From Billgrantia zhangzhouensis (lineage in GTDB: Bacteria > Pseudomonadota > Gammaproteobacteria > Pseudomonadales > Halomonadaceae), in contig NZ_JABFTT010000016.1 of assembly GCF_021404465.1 (NCBI RefSeq), forward strand, positions 46,869-110,868: DNA of 64,000 nt, read 5' to 3'. The notes beneath the pieces are model-generated. The model made no database searches. It had not been told where the DNA came from and saw only the letters and a program-made list of their open reading frames with translations. Shown here piece after piece: positions 51,791 to 59,620 of this stretch. A program made the translations under genes and the position numbers. Within the stretch, counting starts at the first letter, position 1. Every line of letters begins with the position of its first letter.

Positions 51791-52747
51791 ATGACACAAG
51801 AGACTCTGACCCTGAGGGTCGCCCGGCGCCAGGAGGCCACCGACGAGATCGCGGTGCTCGAGCTGGTTGCCGTCGACGGCTCCGCCCTGCCGCCCTTCGA
51901 GGCGGGGGCCCATATCGATTTGTACCTGGACCAGGGGCTGGTGCGCCAGTACTCCCTGAGCAATGCCCCCGACCAAGGGGATCGCTACCGCCTGGGAGTG
52001 CTCAAGGACCCTAACTCCCGGGGCGGCTCCCGGGCGGTGCACGAGCGCCTCCACGAGGGCGTCGAGGTGGCGGCCAGCGCGCCACGCAACCACTTTCCCT
52101 TGGATGCCTCGGCGGGGCACAGCCTGCTGGTGGGTGGTGGCATCGGGATCACCCCGATGATCGCCATGGCCCATGCGCTCAAGGAAGCGGGCAAGTCCTT
52201 CGAACTTCACTACTGTTGTCGCTCGCGCAGCAAGGCGGCCTTCCTAGAGGAACTCGAGGCCTCCTTCGATGGCGCCCTGAAGCTGCACTTCGACGACCAG
52301 GGCCAGGGGCAGATGCTGGACATCGCGTCCTTGGTGGATGGCTGCGGCGAGCAGACCCATCTCTATGTCTGCGGTCCCACCGGGTTTATGAACTGGGTGA
52401 TCGGCACCGCCAGGGAGCGTGGCCTGCCCTCCGAGCGCGTGCACTTCGAGTACTTCAACGCCGAGATCGACACCAGCGGCGGCGCCTTCGAGGTGGAGGC
52501 CGCGGCCAGCGGCGTTACCGTCCGGGTGGAAGAGGGCATGTCCATCGCCCAGGCGCTCAAGGCCGCCGGAGTCAAGGTGGACGTCTCCTGCGAGGAGGGT
52601 ATCTGTGGCACCTGCATCTGCGATGTGCTGGAGGGCATTCCTGACCACCGCGATCACTTCCTCAATGACGAGGAGAAGGCCGACAACGACCAGATGGCGG
52701 TGTGCTGCTCGCGGGCCAAGAGCGAGCGCCTAGTCATCGACTTGTAG
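51791..52747 (+). CDS. iacF: Phthalate-dioxygenase-reductase-type electron transfer protein
   Basis: 318 residues. Flavin motif RQYSLSNAPDQGDRY, NAD motif VGGGIGITPMIAMA, and C-terminal 2Fe-2S cysteines in CEEGICGTCICDV and CCSRAK. The domain order matches VanB at 7701. It would reduce the IacCD oxygenase. Next comes a TRAP operon portion, starting 26 bases downstream. Confidence 0.86.
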   Translation: MTQETLTLRVARRQEATDEIAVLELVAVDGSALPPFEAGAHIDLYLDQGLVRQYSLSNAPDQGDRYRLGVLKDPNSRGGSRAVHERLHEGVEVAASAPRNHFPLDASAGHSLLVGGGIGITPMIAMAHALKEAGKSFELHYCCRSRSKAAFLEELEASFDGALKLHFDDQGQGQMLDIASLVDGCGEQTHLYVCGPTGFMNWVIGTARERGLPSERVHFEYFNAEIDTSGGAFEVEAAASGVTVRVEEGMSIAQALKAAGVKVDVSCEEGICGTCICDVLEGIPDHRDHFLNDEEKADNDQMAVCCSRAKSERLVIDL

Positions 52748-52773
52748 CACAGCCTGACGAGGAGGACGTTAAA

Positions 52774-53322
52774 ATGGGTGCATGGAATCGGCGCTGGTGC
52801 GAGCGAATCCTTGACTTCTGTGGCCTCTGCCTTCTGGCTATCGCCTTCGTCATCGGTCTCGGCGTGGCGATGCACCTGCTGGGGCTGTCGCGGCTGATCG
52901 ACTTCGAGCGCTCCTACTGGCTGGTGGGGCGGGCGATCACTTTCAACAGCCTGATGGGGCTGCAGGTGCTGCTCTTCTCCATGGCAATCATGCTGGCGCT
53001 CGCCCCGGTGCTGCTGCTGAATCGCCATGTGCGGGTCGATGTCCTGCACGGGCGGCTGTCGCGGCGCGGGCAGCGTTGGCTCGAGCTGGGCGGTCATCTG
53101 GGCTTCGCGCTGCCCTTCTTTGGTTTCCTGCTGTGGCCCGCCTGGCGCTTTGTCGAGCGTGCCTTCTTGACCGGTGAGCGCTCGACGGATGGCGGGCTGA
53201 ATGATCTCTATTTGATCAAGGCGATGCTGCCCCTGGGCATCGTCATGGTCCTGGTGGCGCTACTCATCGCGATTGCTTGCCTGCTGCGCGGGCGCACCCC
53301 GCGGGAGGTGGCCCATGGCTGA
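52774..53322 (+). CDS. TRAP transporter small permease, DctQ type, inside the iac cluster
   Basis: 182 residues from the ATG at 52774, with a GAGGAGGA site. Four helices: FCGLCLLAIAFVIGLGVAMHLL, LQVLLFSMAIMLALAPVLLL, GGHLGFALPFFGFLLW and MLPLGIVMVLVALLIAIACLL. It overlaps the large-permease start by 8 bases. Unlike the other TRAP units here the order is permease-permease-binding protein. Confidence 0.85.
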   Translation: MGAWNRRWCERILDFCGLCLLAIAFVIGLGVAMHLLGLSRLIDFERSYWLVGRAITFNSLMGLQVLLFSMAIMLALAPVLLLNRHVRVDVLHGRLSRRGQRWLELGGHLGFALPFFGFLLWPAWRFVERAFLTGERSTDGGLNDLYLIKAMLPLGIVMVLVALLIAIACLLRGRTPREVAHG

Positions 53323-54646
53323 GCTGTGGATGCCGCTGATAATGGTGGCGCTGCTTTTTGTGGGCATCCTTTCCGGTTACCCCGTAGCGCTGGTGCTGGG
53401 AGGCGTCTCGACGCTCTTCCTGCTGCTCTCCGACTTGCCCCTGGCTTTCGCCAACCTGATGCTGTCACGGGTCTATGCCAACGCCTTGAGCAACTGGCTC
53501 TATGTGGCCATCCCGATGTTTATTCTGATGGGATTGCTGCTTGAGCGCACCGGCCTGGCACGGGATGCCTTCGGGGTCAGCGAGCGGCTGCTGCACCGCT
53601 TGCCGGGACACCTCTCCCTGACCGTGCTGTTCGTGGGCGGGCTGCTGGCGGCGACCACTGGCGTGGTCGGGGCCTCGGTGGTCCTGCTATCGGTGCTGGC
53701 GCTACCGCGGATGCTCGATGCCGGCTATTCGGCGCGTGCCTCCTCGGGGTTAATCTCGGCCTCGGGGACCCTAGCGATCCTGATGCCGCCTTCGGTGATG
53801 CTGATCATCCTCGCCAGCCTGGTCGCGGTACCTGTGGGCCAGCTGTTCCGCGCCGCCCTGGTGCCCAGCGCCTTGCTGATCCTGCTTTATATTCTCTACT
53901 CGCTGATCGGAGCCTGGTGGCGGACCCGCCAAGTCGGGATGCCCGAGCCCATCCCTGGGGCGCACGATCCGAGGGCCTCCGGCCCATGGCGGGATGCCCT
54001 GGCACTCTCGCCCTTTCTGGTGCTTATTCCCCTGGTGCTGGGGGCGATCATCACCGGGGTTGCCACGCCTACCGAGGCGAGCGGTATCGGCGTGCTGGCG
54101 GTGCTGCTGTTCGCCTGGCTCACTGGCAAGGCGCAACCGACCGAGGTGCTGGGCGCGGCTCGGGAGGCCGCCATCGCTACCGCCATGATCATGCTGCTGG
54201 TGATCACTGCGACCTGTTTCTCGCTGATCTTCAAGGGCGTCGGCGGCGACCGCCTGATCCTCGCGGCCCTGGGGCTGCTGGGAGCCGGCGACTGGAGCGT
54301 GATCCTATTGATCCTACTGCTGGTCTTCCTGCTCGGCTTCTTCCTGGACTGGCTGGAGATATCGCTGATCCTGATGCCGATCTTCGTGCCCATCGTCGGT
54401 CAGCTTGACCTCGGCAATGGCCTGGCCGGCGGCGCCCTGATGGTGTGGTTCGCCGTACTCTTCGCCATCAATCTGCAGACCTCCTTTCTCACCCCGCCCT
54501 TCGGCGTCTCGCTGTTCTACCTCAAGGGGGCCATGGGCGACCGGGTGGCTACCGTCGATATCTATCGCGGCGTGATCCCTTTCATCGCCATGCAACTGCT
54601 GGTGCTGCTACTCATCTTGCTGTTTCCCGCGGTCCTGCTGCTCTAG
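53315..54646 (+). CDS. TRAP transporter large permease, DctM type, inside the iac cluster
   Basis: 443 residues from the ATG at 53315 with a GGGAGG site. DctM signatures are present but varied: LYVAIPMFILMGLLLERTGLA, GTLAILMPPSVMLIILASLVA and FLTPPFGVSLFYLKGAM. The FGVSLFYLKG wording and loop sizes point to the monocarboxylate/keto-acid TRAP subgroup with the binding protein at 54690. Confidence 0.9.
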   Translation: MAELWMPLIMVALLFVGILSGYPVALVLGGVSTLFLLLSDLPLAFANLMLSRVYANALSNWLYVAIPMFILMGLLLERTGLARDAFGVSERLLHRLPGHLSLTVLFVGGLLAATTGVVGASVVLLSVLALPRMLDAGYSARASSGLISASGTLAILMPPSVMLIILASLVAVPVGQLFRAALVPSALLILLYILYSLIGAWWRTRQVGMPEPIPGAHDPRASGPWRDALALSPFLVLIPLVLGAIITGVATPTEASGIGVLAVLLFAWLTGKAQPTEVLGAAREAAIATAMIMLLVITATCFSLIFKGVGGDRLILAALGLLGAGDWSVILLILLLVFLLGFFLDWLEISLILMPIFVPIVGQLDLGNGLAGGALMVWFAVLFAINLQTSFLTPPFGVSLFYLKGAMGDRVATVDIYRGVIPFIAMQLLVLLLILLFPAVLLL

Positions 54647-54689
54647 CGAGGCACTGGCTGCCCAATCCGATTCATCAAGGAACCCAACA

Positions 54690-55718
54690 ATGAACAAGAC
54701 CCTGACCCGATCCCTCGTCTTCGCTGGGGCCGCCCTGGCCACGAGCGGAGCCTTGGCCCAGACCCTGACGCTGCAGTCGGCCTTTCCCTTCAGCCTGAAG
54801 GTGATCGACGACTCCATCCATCGCTTCGCTCAGGATGTCGAGACCGCTACCGCAGGGGCTCTGAGCTTTACACCCTATGATGCGGGGGCCTTCTCACCAC
54901 CCTTCGAGATTCTCGCGAATGTCGGCAACGGCAGTCTGGATGCCGGTTGGTCGGCGGCCAGCTACTGGGCCGGACAGATTCCCGCCGCGGCGCTGTTCCA
55001 GAGCATCCCCTTTGGGCCCGACGTGCCCCACTACCTGGCTTGGCTCTATGGCGGCGGTGGCATCGAACTGTGGGAGGCGCTTTATCGCCCCCACAACGTG
55101 GTGCCGATCCCCTGCGGGGCAATGATTTCCGAAGCCGGGGGCTGGTTCGTCGCCGAGATCTCCGGGGTCGATGACCTGAGCGGCATGAGCATGCGCATCA
55201 GTGGGCTCGGCGGCGAGGCGATGAGCCGGCTGGGCGTCTCCCCGGTCTCACTGCCCGCCGGCGAGACCTTCCTGGGGCTTGACACGGGGCGCATCGGCGG
55301 CGCGGAGCTCAGCTTCCCGACCATCGATGCCAGCGCGGGCTTCCAGGAGGTGGCAAGCCACTACTACTTCCCCGGCTGGCATCAGCCCGGCAGCCTTAAT
55401 GAGCTGATCGTCAATGCCGACGTCTGGAACGGCCTGAGCGAGGATCAACGGCTGGCCGTTCGCCATGCCTGCAGTGACCTAAGCATTCATATGTATGCCC
55501 AAGACATGCAGGCCCAGTCGGCGGTGCTGCAGGAGTTCCGCGAGGCGGGCGTCGAGGTGAAACGCTTCCCCGACGAGGTGCTGGAGGCGCTGCGCGAGGC
55601 ATCTCGCGACGTGCTGGAGGAGAACGCCGCCGAGCATGACGACTTCCACGAAGTGCTCGAGTCCTACCGTGCTTTCAGCGAACGCTACGAGGAGTACCGC
55701 GAGCTGACCGCCTTCTAG
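54690..55718 (+). CDS. TRAP substrate-binding protein, TakP/DctP-like, inside the iac cluster
   Basis: 342 residues with a signal peptide ending ATSGALAQ. It opens LTLQSAFPFSLKVIDDSIHRF and has GMSMRISGLGGEAM (ligand arginine) and EVASHYYFPGWHQPGSLNELIVN, wording typical of the alpha-keto-acid (TakP) branch rather than the DctP branch of the other six binding proteins here. It may carry a keto acid or small aromatic acid related to the iac pathway (inference). Confidence 0.88.
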   Translation: MNKTLTRSLVFAGAALATSGALAQTLTLQSAFPFSLKVIDDSIHRFAQDVETATAGALSFTPYDAGAFSPPFEILANVGNGSLDAGWSAASYWAGQIPAAALFQSIPFGPDVPHYLAWLYGGGGIELWEALYRPHNVVPIPCGAMISEAGGWFVAEISGVDDLSGMSMRISGLGGEAMSRLGVSPVSLPAGETFLGLDTGRIGGAELSFPTIDASAGFQEVASHYYFPGWHQPGSLNELIVNADVWNGLSEDQRLAVRHACSDLSIHMYAQDMQAQSAVLQEFREAGVEVKRFPDEVLEALREASRDVLEENAAEHDDFHEVLESYRAFSERYEEYRELTAF

Positions 55719-55724
55719 TGCGAG

Positions 55725-55746
55725 TGCCCCGGTCTTTGCCGGGGCA
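55725..55746 (+). other. Hairpin between TRAP binding-protein and tautomerase genes
   Basis: Perfect 8-base arms TGCCCCGG (55725-55732) and CCGGGGCA (55739-55746), loop TCTTTG. It begins 7 bases after the binding-protein stop; no T run follows. Probably a processing or partial termination point. Confidence 0.5.
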
Positions 55747-55774
55747 GAGCATAAACCCTGACAGGAGCCACGAT

Positions 55775-55966
55775 ATGCCTACCGTTCACGTCTATATGAT
55801 GTCGGGTCGTTCCCAGACCCAGAAGGAAACCCTGATTCGCCGAGTGACGGATGCCGTCATGGCCTCCGTCGATGCCCCCGAGGAGAACGTGCGGGTGATC
55901 ATCAGCGAGATCCCCAAGGGCGATTACGGCATCGCCGGCACCACCGGCGAGAAACTGGGACGCTGA
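55775..55966 (+). CDS. 4-oxalocrotonate tautomerase family protein
   Basis: 63 residues from the ATG at 55775 (ACAGGAG site). It starts MPTVHVYMMSGRSQTQKE, so proline 1 of the mature protein is the catalytic base as in 4-OT, and R12-type residues follow. The C-terminal GDYGIAG replaces the usual DWG(x)GG segment. Tautomerases of this class interconvert keto and enol acids. A step for it in indole-3-acetate breakdown is not known to me. It could act on an enol intermediate or on meta-cleavage products elsewhere. Confidence 0.85.
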   Translation: MPTVHVYMMSGRSQTQKETLIRRVTDAVMASVDAPEENVRVIISEIPKGDYGIAGTTGEKLGR

Positions 55967-55999
55967 TGCCGTCCCGACAACAGCACTGGAGGATGGCCG

Positions 56000-56929
56000 A
56001 TGAGCCTTGATATGAGAGATTTTCGCCGCGCCCTGGGAAAGTTTGCCACCGGGGTCACGGTGGTCACCACCCGCGATGGCGGTGGTGAGCACTACGGGAT
56101 GACTGCCAGCAGCTTCAATACGGTGTCCATGGACCCGCCGCTGATTCTGTGGAGCATCGACAAGGGAGCCTACAGCCTGGCCGCCTACCGGGAGGCCGAG
56201 CACTTCGTGGTCAATGTGCTGGGCAACGACCAAGTCGAGGTCTCTAACCGCTTCGCGAGTCGTGGCGAAGACAAGTTCGCCGGTATCGCCATCGAAGAAG
56301 GCCTTGGCGGCGCTGCCAAGGTCAAGGACGCCGTGGCGCATTTCGAGTGCCGCACCTGGAATGTCTACGAGGGCGGCGACCACCTGATCGTCGTTGGCGA
56401 GGTGGTGCGCTACGGCTACCGGGACGGGGGCAGCGCCCTGGTCTTTCATAACGGCCGCTATGCGGTGCCCGAGCCACACCCTTTGCTGCTGCCGGTGGAC
56501 GAGCAGAGCGTGCTGGATGGCCGCCTGGGCAAGCACCTGCTCTACTTGATGCGCCAGGCGCTGTCTGCCTACTGCGGCGACTTCTATCCGCGGCTCGCCA
56601 GTCTGGGCGTCAACGACAAGGAGTGGCGGGTGCTGACCCTGCTGGCGGATCGCGGTGCTCTGGATCGCGACACTCTCGCCCGGCGCGTGGCCCAACCCCT
56701 GGCTGACCTCGACGACACCCTAAGTGGCTTGAGGGAGCGGGCCTTGGTGACCGTTGACGAAGAGAACCGGATCGTCTTGAACGACACGGGGCGGGCGTTG
56801 GCGCTGCGCTTGTTGGCCATGGCTGACGACTACGAGCGGCGCCTGCTCGAGGGGCTATCGGCGGCGGAGGTCGAAACGCTCAAGGCGGGCCTGGGGTGTG
56901 TGATCGAGCGCCTGGGCGAGCCGCATTAG
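56000..56929 (+). CDS. iacG: Flavin reductase with C-terminal MarR-like domain
   Basis: 309 residues. Residues 1-165 form a flavin reductase domain: FRRALGKFATGVTVVTTRDGG, GMTASSFNTVSMDPPLILWSIDKG and the HLIVVGEVVRYGY end. Residues 180-309 look like a MarR winged helix: LTLLADRGALDRDTLARRVAQPLADLDDTLSGLRERALVTVDEENRIVLNDTG. The same architecture is known in the C1 reductase of 4-hydroxyphenylacetate hydroxylase, where the MarR-like part senses the substrate and controls flavin reduction. Here it would supply reduced flavin to IacA, perhaps only when indole-3-acetate is bound. Confidence 0.86.
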   Translation: MSLDMRDFRRALGKFATGVTVVTTRDGGGEHYGMTASSFNTVSMDPPLILWSIDKGAYSLAAYREAEHFVVNVLGNDQVEVSNRFASRGEDKFAGIAIEEGLGGAAKVKDAVAHFECRTWNVYEGGDHLIVVGEVVRYGYRDGGSALVFHNGRYAVPEPHPLLLPVDEQSVLDGRLGKHLLYLMRQALSAYCGDFYPRLASLGVNDKEWRVLTLLADRGALDRDTLARRVAQPLADLDDTLSGLRERALVTVDEENRIVLNDTGRALALRLLAMADDYERRLLEGLSAAEVETLKAGLGCVIERLGEPH

Positions 56930-56977
56930 AGGCCACCGATTTTTCCTCTTCATGAACACGACCAGGAGAACCCTGTG

Positions 56978-57547
56978 ATGTCGGATGTATCCCATGCCGA
57001 GCTGTGTGCCCTGATGGAGCGTCTCGAAGTCCTAGAAGCCGAGGCGGAAATCCGCCGGCTCCAGGCACGTTATATGTTTCTCTGCGATACCCCGCTCCCC
57101 GAGTATGGCGTCAAGGACGATGCCGAACGCATCGATCTCATCATGGCGCTCTATAGCGATGACGCCATCTGGGAAGGGGTCGGCGACTATTACGGCAACC
57201 AGTTCGGAAGGCTCGAAGGGGCGGGCGCTATTCGTCGTCACTTCGAGAGCTTCTGGGGCCAGAAGCGCGATCCCAAACTACTATTGAACGTGCACTACTT
57301 GACCTCCGAGCAGATCCATGTCGATGGCAATACGGCGGAAGGGCAGTGGGTGCATTGCCAACCATGGATCTTCTCCGATGGCAAGTCCCTTTTGCGTTCG
57401 TCACGGCTCAACAATGCCTTTCGTCGCGAACCGGACGGCAGTTGGAAGATTACTCGTACCCGCACCGAGAATGTCTTCGTTGCCCCGCTCACTCAAGGGT
57501 GGGCTGAGGATTTCGCTAGGACTTCGGTGCTGATGCAGGAAACCTGA
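56978..57547 (+). CDS. iacI: SnoaL/NTF2-like protein of the iac pathway
   Basis: 189 residues from the ATG at 56978 (GTG directly before it, AGGAGAA site). NTF2-fold pattern: EAEIRRLQARYMFLCDTPL, IDLIMALYSDDAIWEGVGDYYG, an LNVHYLTSEQIHVDGNTAEGQWV strand pair and WKITRTRTENVFVAPL. IacI proteins of this type occur in iac clusters; their reaction is not well defined, probably isomerisation or ring-opening of an intermediate. Located between iacG and iacR. Confidence 0.78.
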   Translation: MSDVSHAELCALMERLEVLEAEAEIRRLQARYMFLCDTPLPEYGVKDDAERIDLIMALYSDDAIWEGVGDYYGNQFGRLEGAGAIRRHFESFWGQKRDPKLLLNVHYLTSEQIHVDGNTAEGQWVHCQPWIFSDGKSLLRSSRLNNAFRREPDGSWKITRTRTENVFVAPLTQGWAEDFARTSVLMQET

Positions 57548-57701
57548 CTGCCTGCTCAGTTACCTCCTTGAGCGCTGAACCCCGGCATTGATCTGGATTT
57601 TGCGTATAGATGAGCTAGGCAGCTGGTTGGTTCTAGCTGTCTCAGAAGTGAGCACATGCTAGAATATTCCACTATTTCTTCCGCTGCCTGGGAGTGCCCT
57701 T

Positions 57702-58178
57702 ATGGTTGACAAGGATGAGCTGGCGTCCTCTTTCTTTCCCCTATCGGAAGATTTCCGCTCCCAGGACTTTCCCTTCTATTGGGTCGCCAGGCTCAATGCC
57801 AAGTACAGTGCCGATATGGATGTGCTGCTCAAACCGCATGGGCTGAGCTCCTCCAAGTGGCGGGTACTAATGATCCTGAACGAGCATGGTCGCTTGAGCA
57901 TGTCGGAAATTGCCATCCATGCCGTAGCCAAGCTCTCTACCATCACCAAGATCGTCTACAAGATGCAGGAGGCCGGATTGCTCAAGACTTCGCCTTCTCC
58001 CCAGGACGGCCGAGTCACAGAGGTGGAGCTGACCGTGAGCGGCGAGGCCAGGCTGGCCGTGGCCAGGGAACTCACCGGTCGTCTGGTGGAAAAGGCCTTT
58101 GCCGGCTTGGGTAAGGACGAGATCGTCTATATCAACCAGTGTCTGAGCAAGATATTCCGCAACCTGAACTCGTTATGA
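57702..58178 (+). CDS. iacR: MarR-family regulator of the iac genes
   Basis: 158 residues. The winged helix spans KWRVLMILNEHGRLSMSEIAIHAVAKLSTITKIVYKMQEAGLLKTSPSPQDGRVTEV. IacR repressors of indole-3-acetate clusters belong to this family and release DNA when indole-3-acetate binds. It is last in the cluster with its own ~150-base upstream gap. The palindromic motifs at 34885, 43455 and 46473 are the best candidates for its operator. Confidence 0.82.
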   Translation: MVDKDELASSFFPLSEDFRSQDFPFYWVARLNAKYSADMDVLLKPHGLSSSKWRVLMILNEHGRLSMSEIAIHAVAKLSTITKIVYKMQEAGLLKTSPSPQDGRVTEVELTVSGEARLAVARELTGRLVEKAFAGLGKDEIVYINQCLSKIFRNLNSL

Positions 58179-58645
58179 TTCCGCGACTGCCGCTTCTGGC
58201 AAGACACACGGATAGTGATAGTGCCCGATACGCCGACTCTCTACCAGCACCTTGAGGATGACGGACCGGTGAAGGCTTCTCGCCGCGGCGGCTGCACAGC
58301 ACCGGGGAGGTGAGGCTCTTGTCGGCCAGATAGTTGAAGCAGATGCCATCCCGGCGCACCTAGTTGACCTGCTCGGGGACCAGAGTGATGCCGATATCGG
58401 AGGCCGCTAGGCCCCGCGTGGTCCCCTGGCGGTCCTGCCACCGATCGCGTCGACCTTCAATAACTGGCGCGATGCCGCCCTTTGGCAACTTCTTCGGGTG
58501 GAGGTGTTCGTCTCGCCGTACCTGGCTGCATCCAACCTCATCTCCCCCAATGCTGGCAGCCATCGTGAGGTCAAGTAGTTCTCCTATAGCGCCTTTGACC
58601 GGCTGGTAAAGCCGGACGAAGTGGCGATGTAGAGAGCGTTTAACG
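58179..58645. other. Decayed region between iacR and catR2
   Basis: 467 bases without an intact gene. The left part is a catR fragment on the minus strand (58237-58410). The right part (58411-58645) shows no recognisable gene, only short open stretches in several frames. Confidence 0.6.
58237..58410 (-). pseudogene. Fragment of a third catR-like LysR gene
   Basis: Minus-strand translation gives ASDIGITLVPEQVN, an in-frame TAG, then VRRDGICFNYLADKSLTSPVLCSRRGEKPSPV. This aligns with the C-terminal effector domain of both CatR1 and CatR2 (IGITLVPEQV...TSPVLCSRR). No N-terminal part remains. Confidence 0.8.
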
Positions 58646-59515
58646 CTAGCGCGCCAGGAGCGCACTAATCTCCTGCATCCGGGGCGAGCCTGCCTCGCCC
58701 CGGCGCCGACTGCAGATCACCGGCGTAGTGAGGGTGGCGTCGGCCAGATGCACATAGACAATGCCGCTGCGCTGCACGTTCTTAACCTGTTCGGGCACCA
58801 GGGTGATGCCCAGCCCCGAGGCCACCAGGCCCAGTGCGGTCTGCAACTCGTTGGTCTCCTGCACCACTCGGGTCTTGATGCCGCGGCGGTGGAAGAGCCC
58901 CTGCACCATGTCGGCCAGGCTGGGGCGGGGTAGGGCGGGAAAGAGAATCAGGGGATAGCGGGCCAGTTCTTCTAGGGTGGGCGTGGTGCCCTCAAGGGGA
59001 TGGGCCTCGGGCAGGGCGGCTAGCAGCGGCTCGTCTAATAGCACCTCCTGCTCCACGTCGGGGTCGTCGATCTTGAGCCGGCCGAAACCGATGTCGATGC
59101 GACCGGTCTTCAGCGCCTGGACCTGTTGCACGGTAGTCAATTCGATCAGGGAGAGTTCGACCTCATCCTTTTGTCGTAGCTCCCTCACCAGCAGCGGCAG
59201 TCGGTCGTAGAACACCGAGGGCACGAAGCCGATACCGAGCAGCGGGCGCAGGTGGCGCTCCATGCGCCGGATGGTCATCGCCGTGGTTTCCACCTTGTCC
59301 AGGAGCTGGCGGGCCTGCTCGTAGAGGAACTGGCCGATGGCTGTCAGGGCCAATCCCTGAGGGCTCCTGATGAACAGGCGTGAGCCGAGCTCCTCCTCCA
59401 AAGCCTTGATCTTGCGGGAAAGCGGCGGCTGGGTCATATGCAGGCGCTCGGCCGCTCGGGTTAAGTTGAGCTCCTCAGCGACAATGCAGAAGGTGCGTAG
59501 CTGGCGCAGTTCCAT
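58646..59515 (-). CDS. catR: LysR-family regulator of catechol genes, copy 2
   Basis: 289 residues from the ATG at 59515 (MELRQLRTFCIVAEEL), near a GGAAGG site. HTH NLTRAAERLHMTQPPLSRKIKALEEELG; effector domain LLGIGFVPSVFYDRLP and LGITLVPEQVKNVQ. Strongly similar to CatR at 22721 and, like it, divergent from a catB gene. It probably activates catB2C2 (and perhaps catA2) with cis,cis-muconate. Confidence 0.87.
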   Translation of the reverse strand: MELRQLRTFCIVAEELNLTRAAERLHMTQPPLSRKIKALEEELGSRLFIRSPQGLALTAIGQFLYEQARQLLDKVETTAMTIRRMERHLRPLLGIGFVPSVFYDRLPLLVRELRQKDEVELSLIELTTVQQVQALKTGRIDIGFGRLKIDDPDVEQEVLLDEPLLAALPEAHPLEGTTPTLEELARYPLILFPALPRPSLADMVQGLFHRRGIKTRVVQETNELQTALGLVASGLGITLVPEQVKNVQRSGIVYVHLADATLTTPVICSRRRGEAGSPRMQEISALLAR

Positions 59516-59516
59516 T

Positions 59517-59532
59517 ATGCCTTCCAGGGTAT
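59517..59532. promoter_or_regulatory. Degenerate CatR box upstream of catB2
   Basis: ATGCC-TTCCAG-GGTAT has the same place and spacing style as the boxes at 23625 and 33542, with one arm base changed. An ACAATATTGGTTT stretch 15 bases on resembles CGATATTGGTTC at the first catB promoter. Confidence 0.55.
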
Positions 59533-59620
59533 GACAGGGTGTCCAAACAATATTGGTTTCGTTATCGCAGCGCAATCACACTGCTCGTTAATCTCGATAT
59601 CTCCCGGACTGAATACTGTC

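Noticed and set aside
59531..59620. Upstream extension of catB2
   Set aside because: It would run through the divergent promoter; the ATG at 59621 gives exactly the 372 residues of copy 1.
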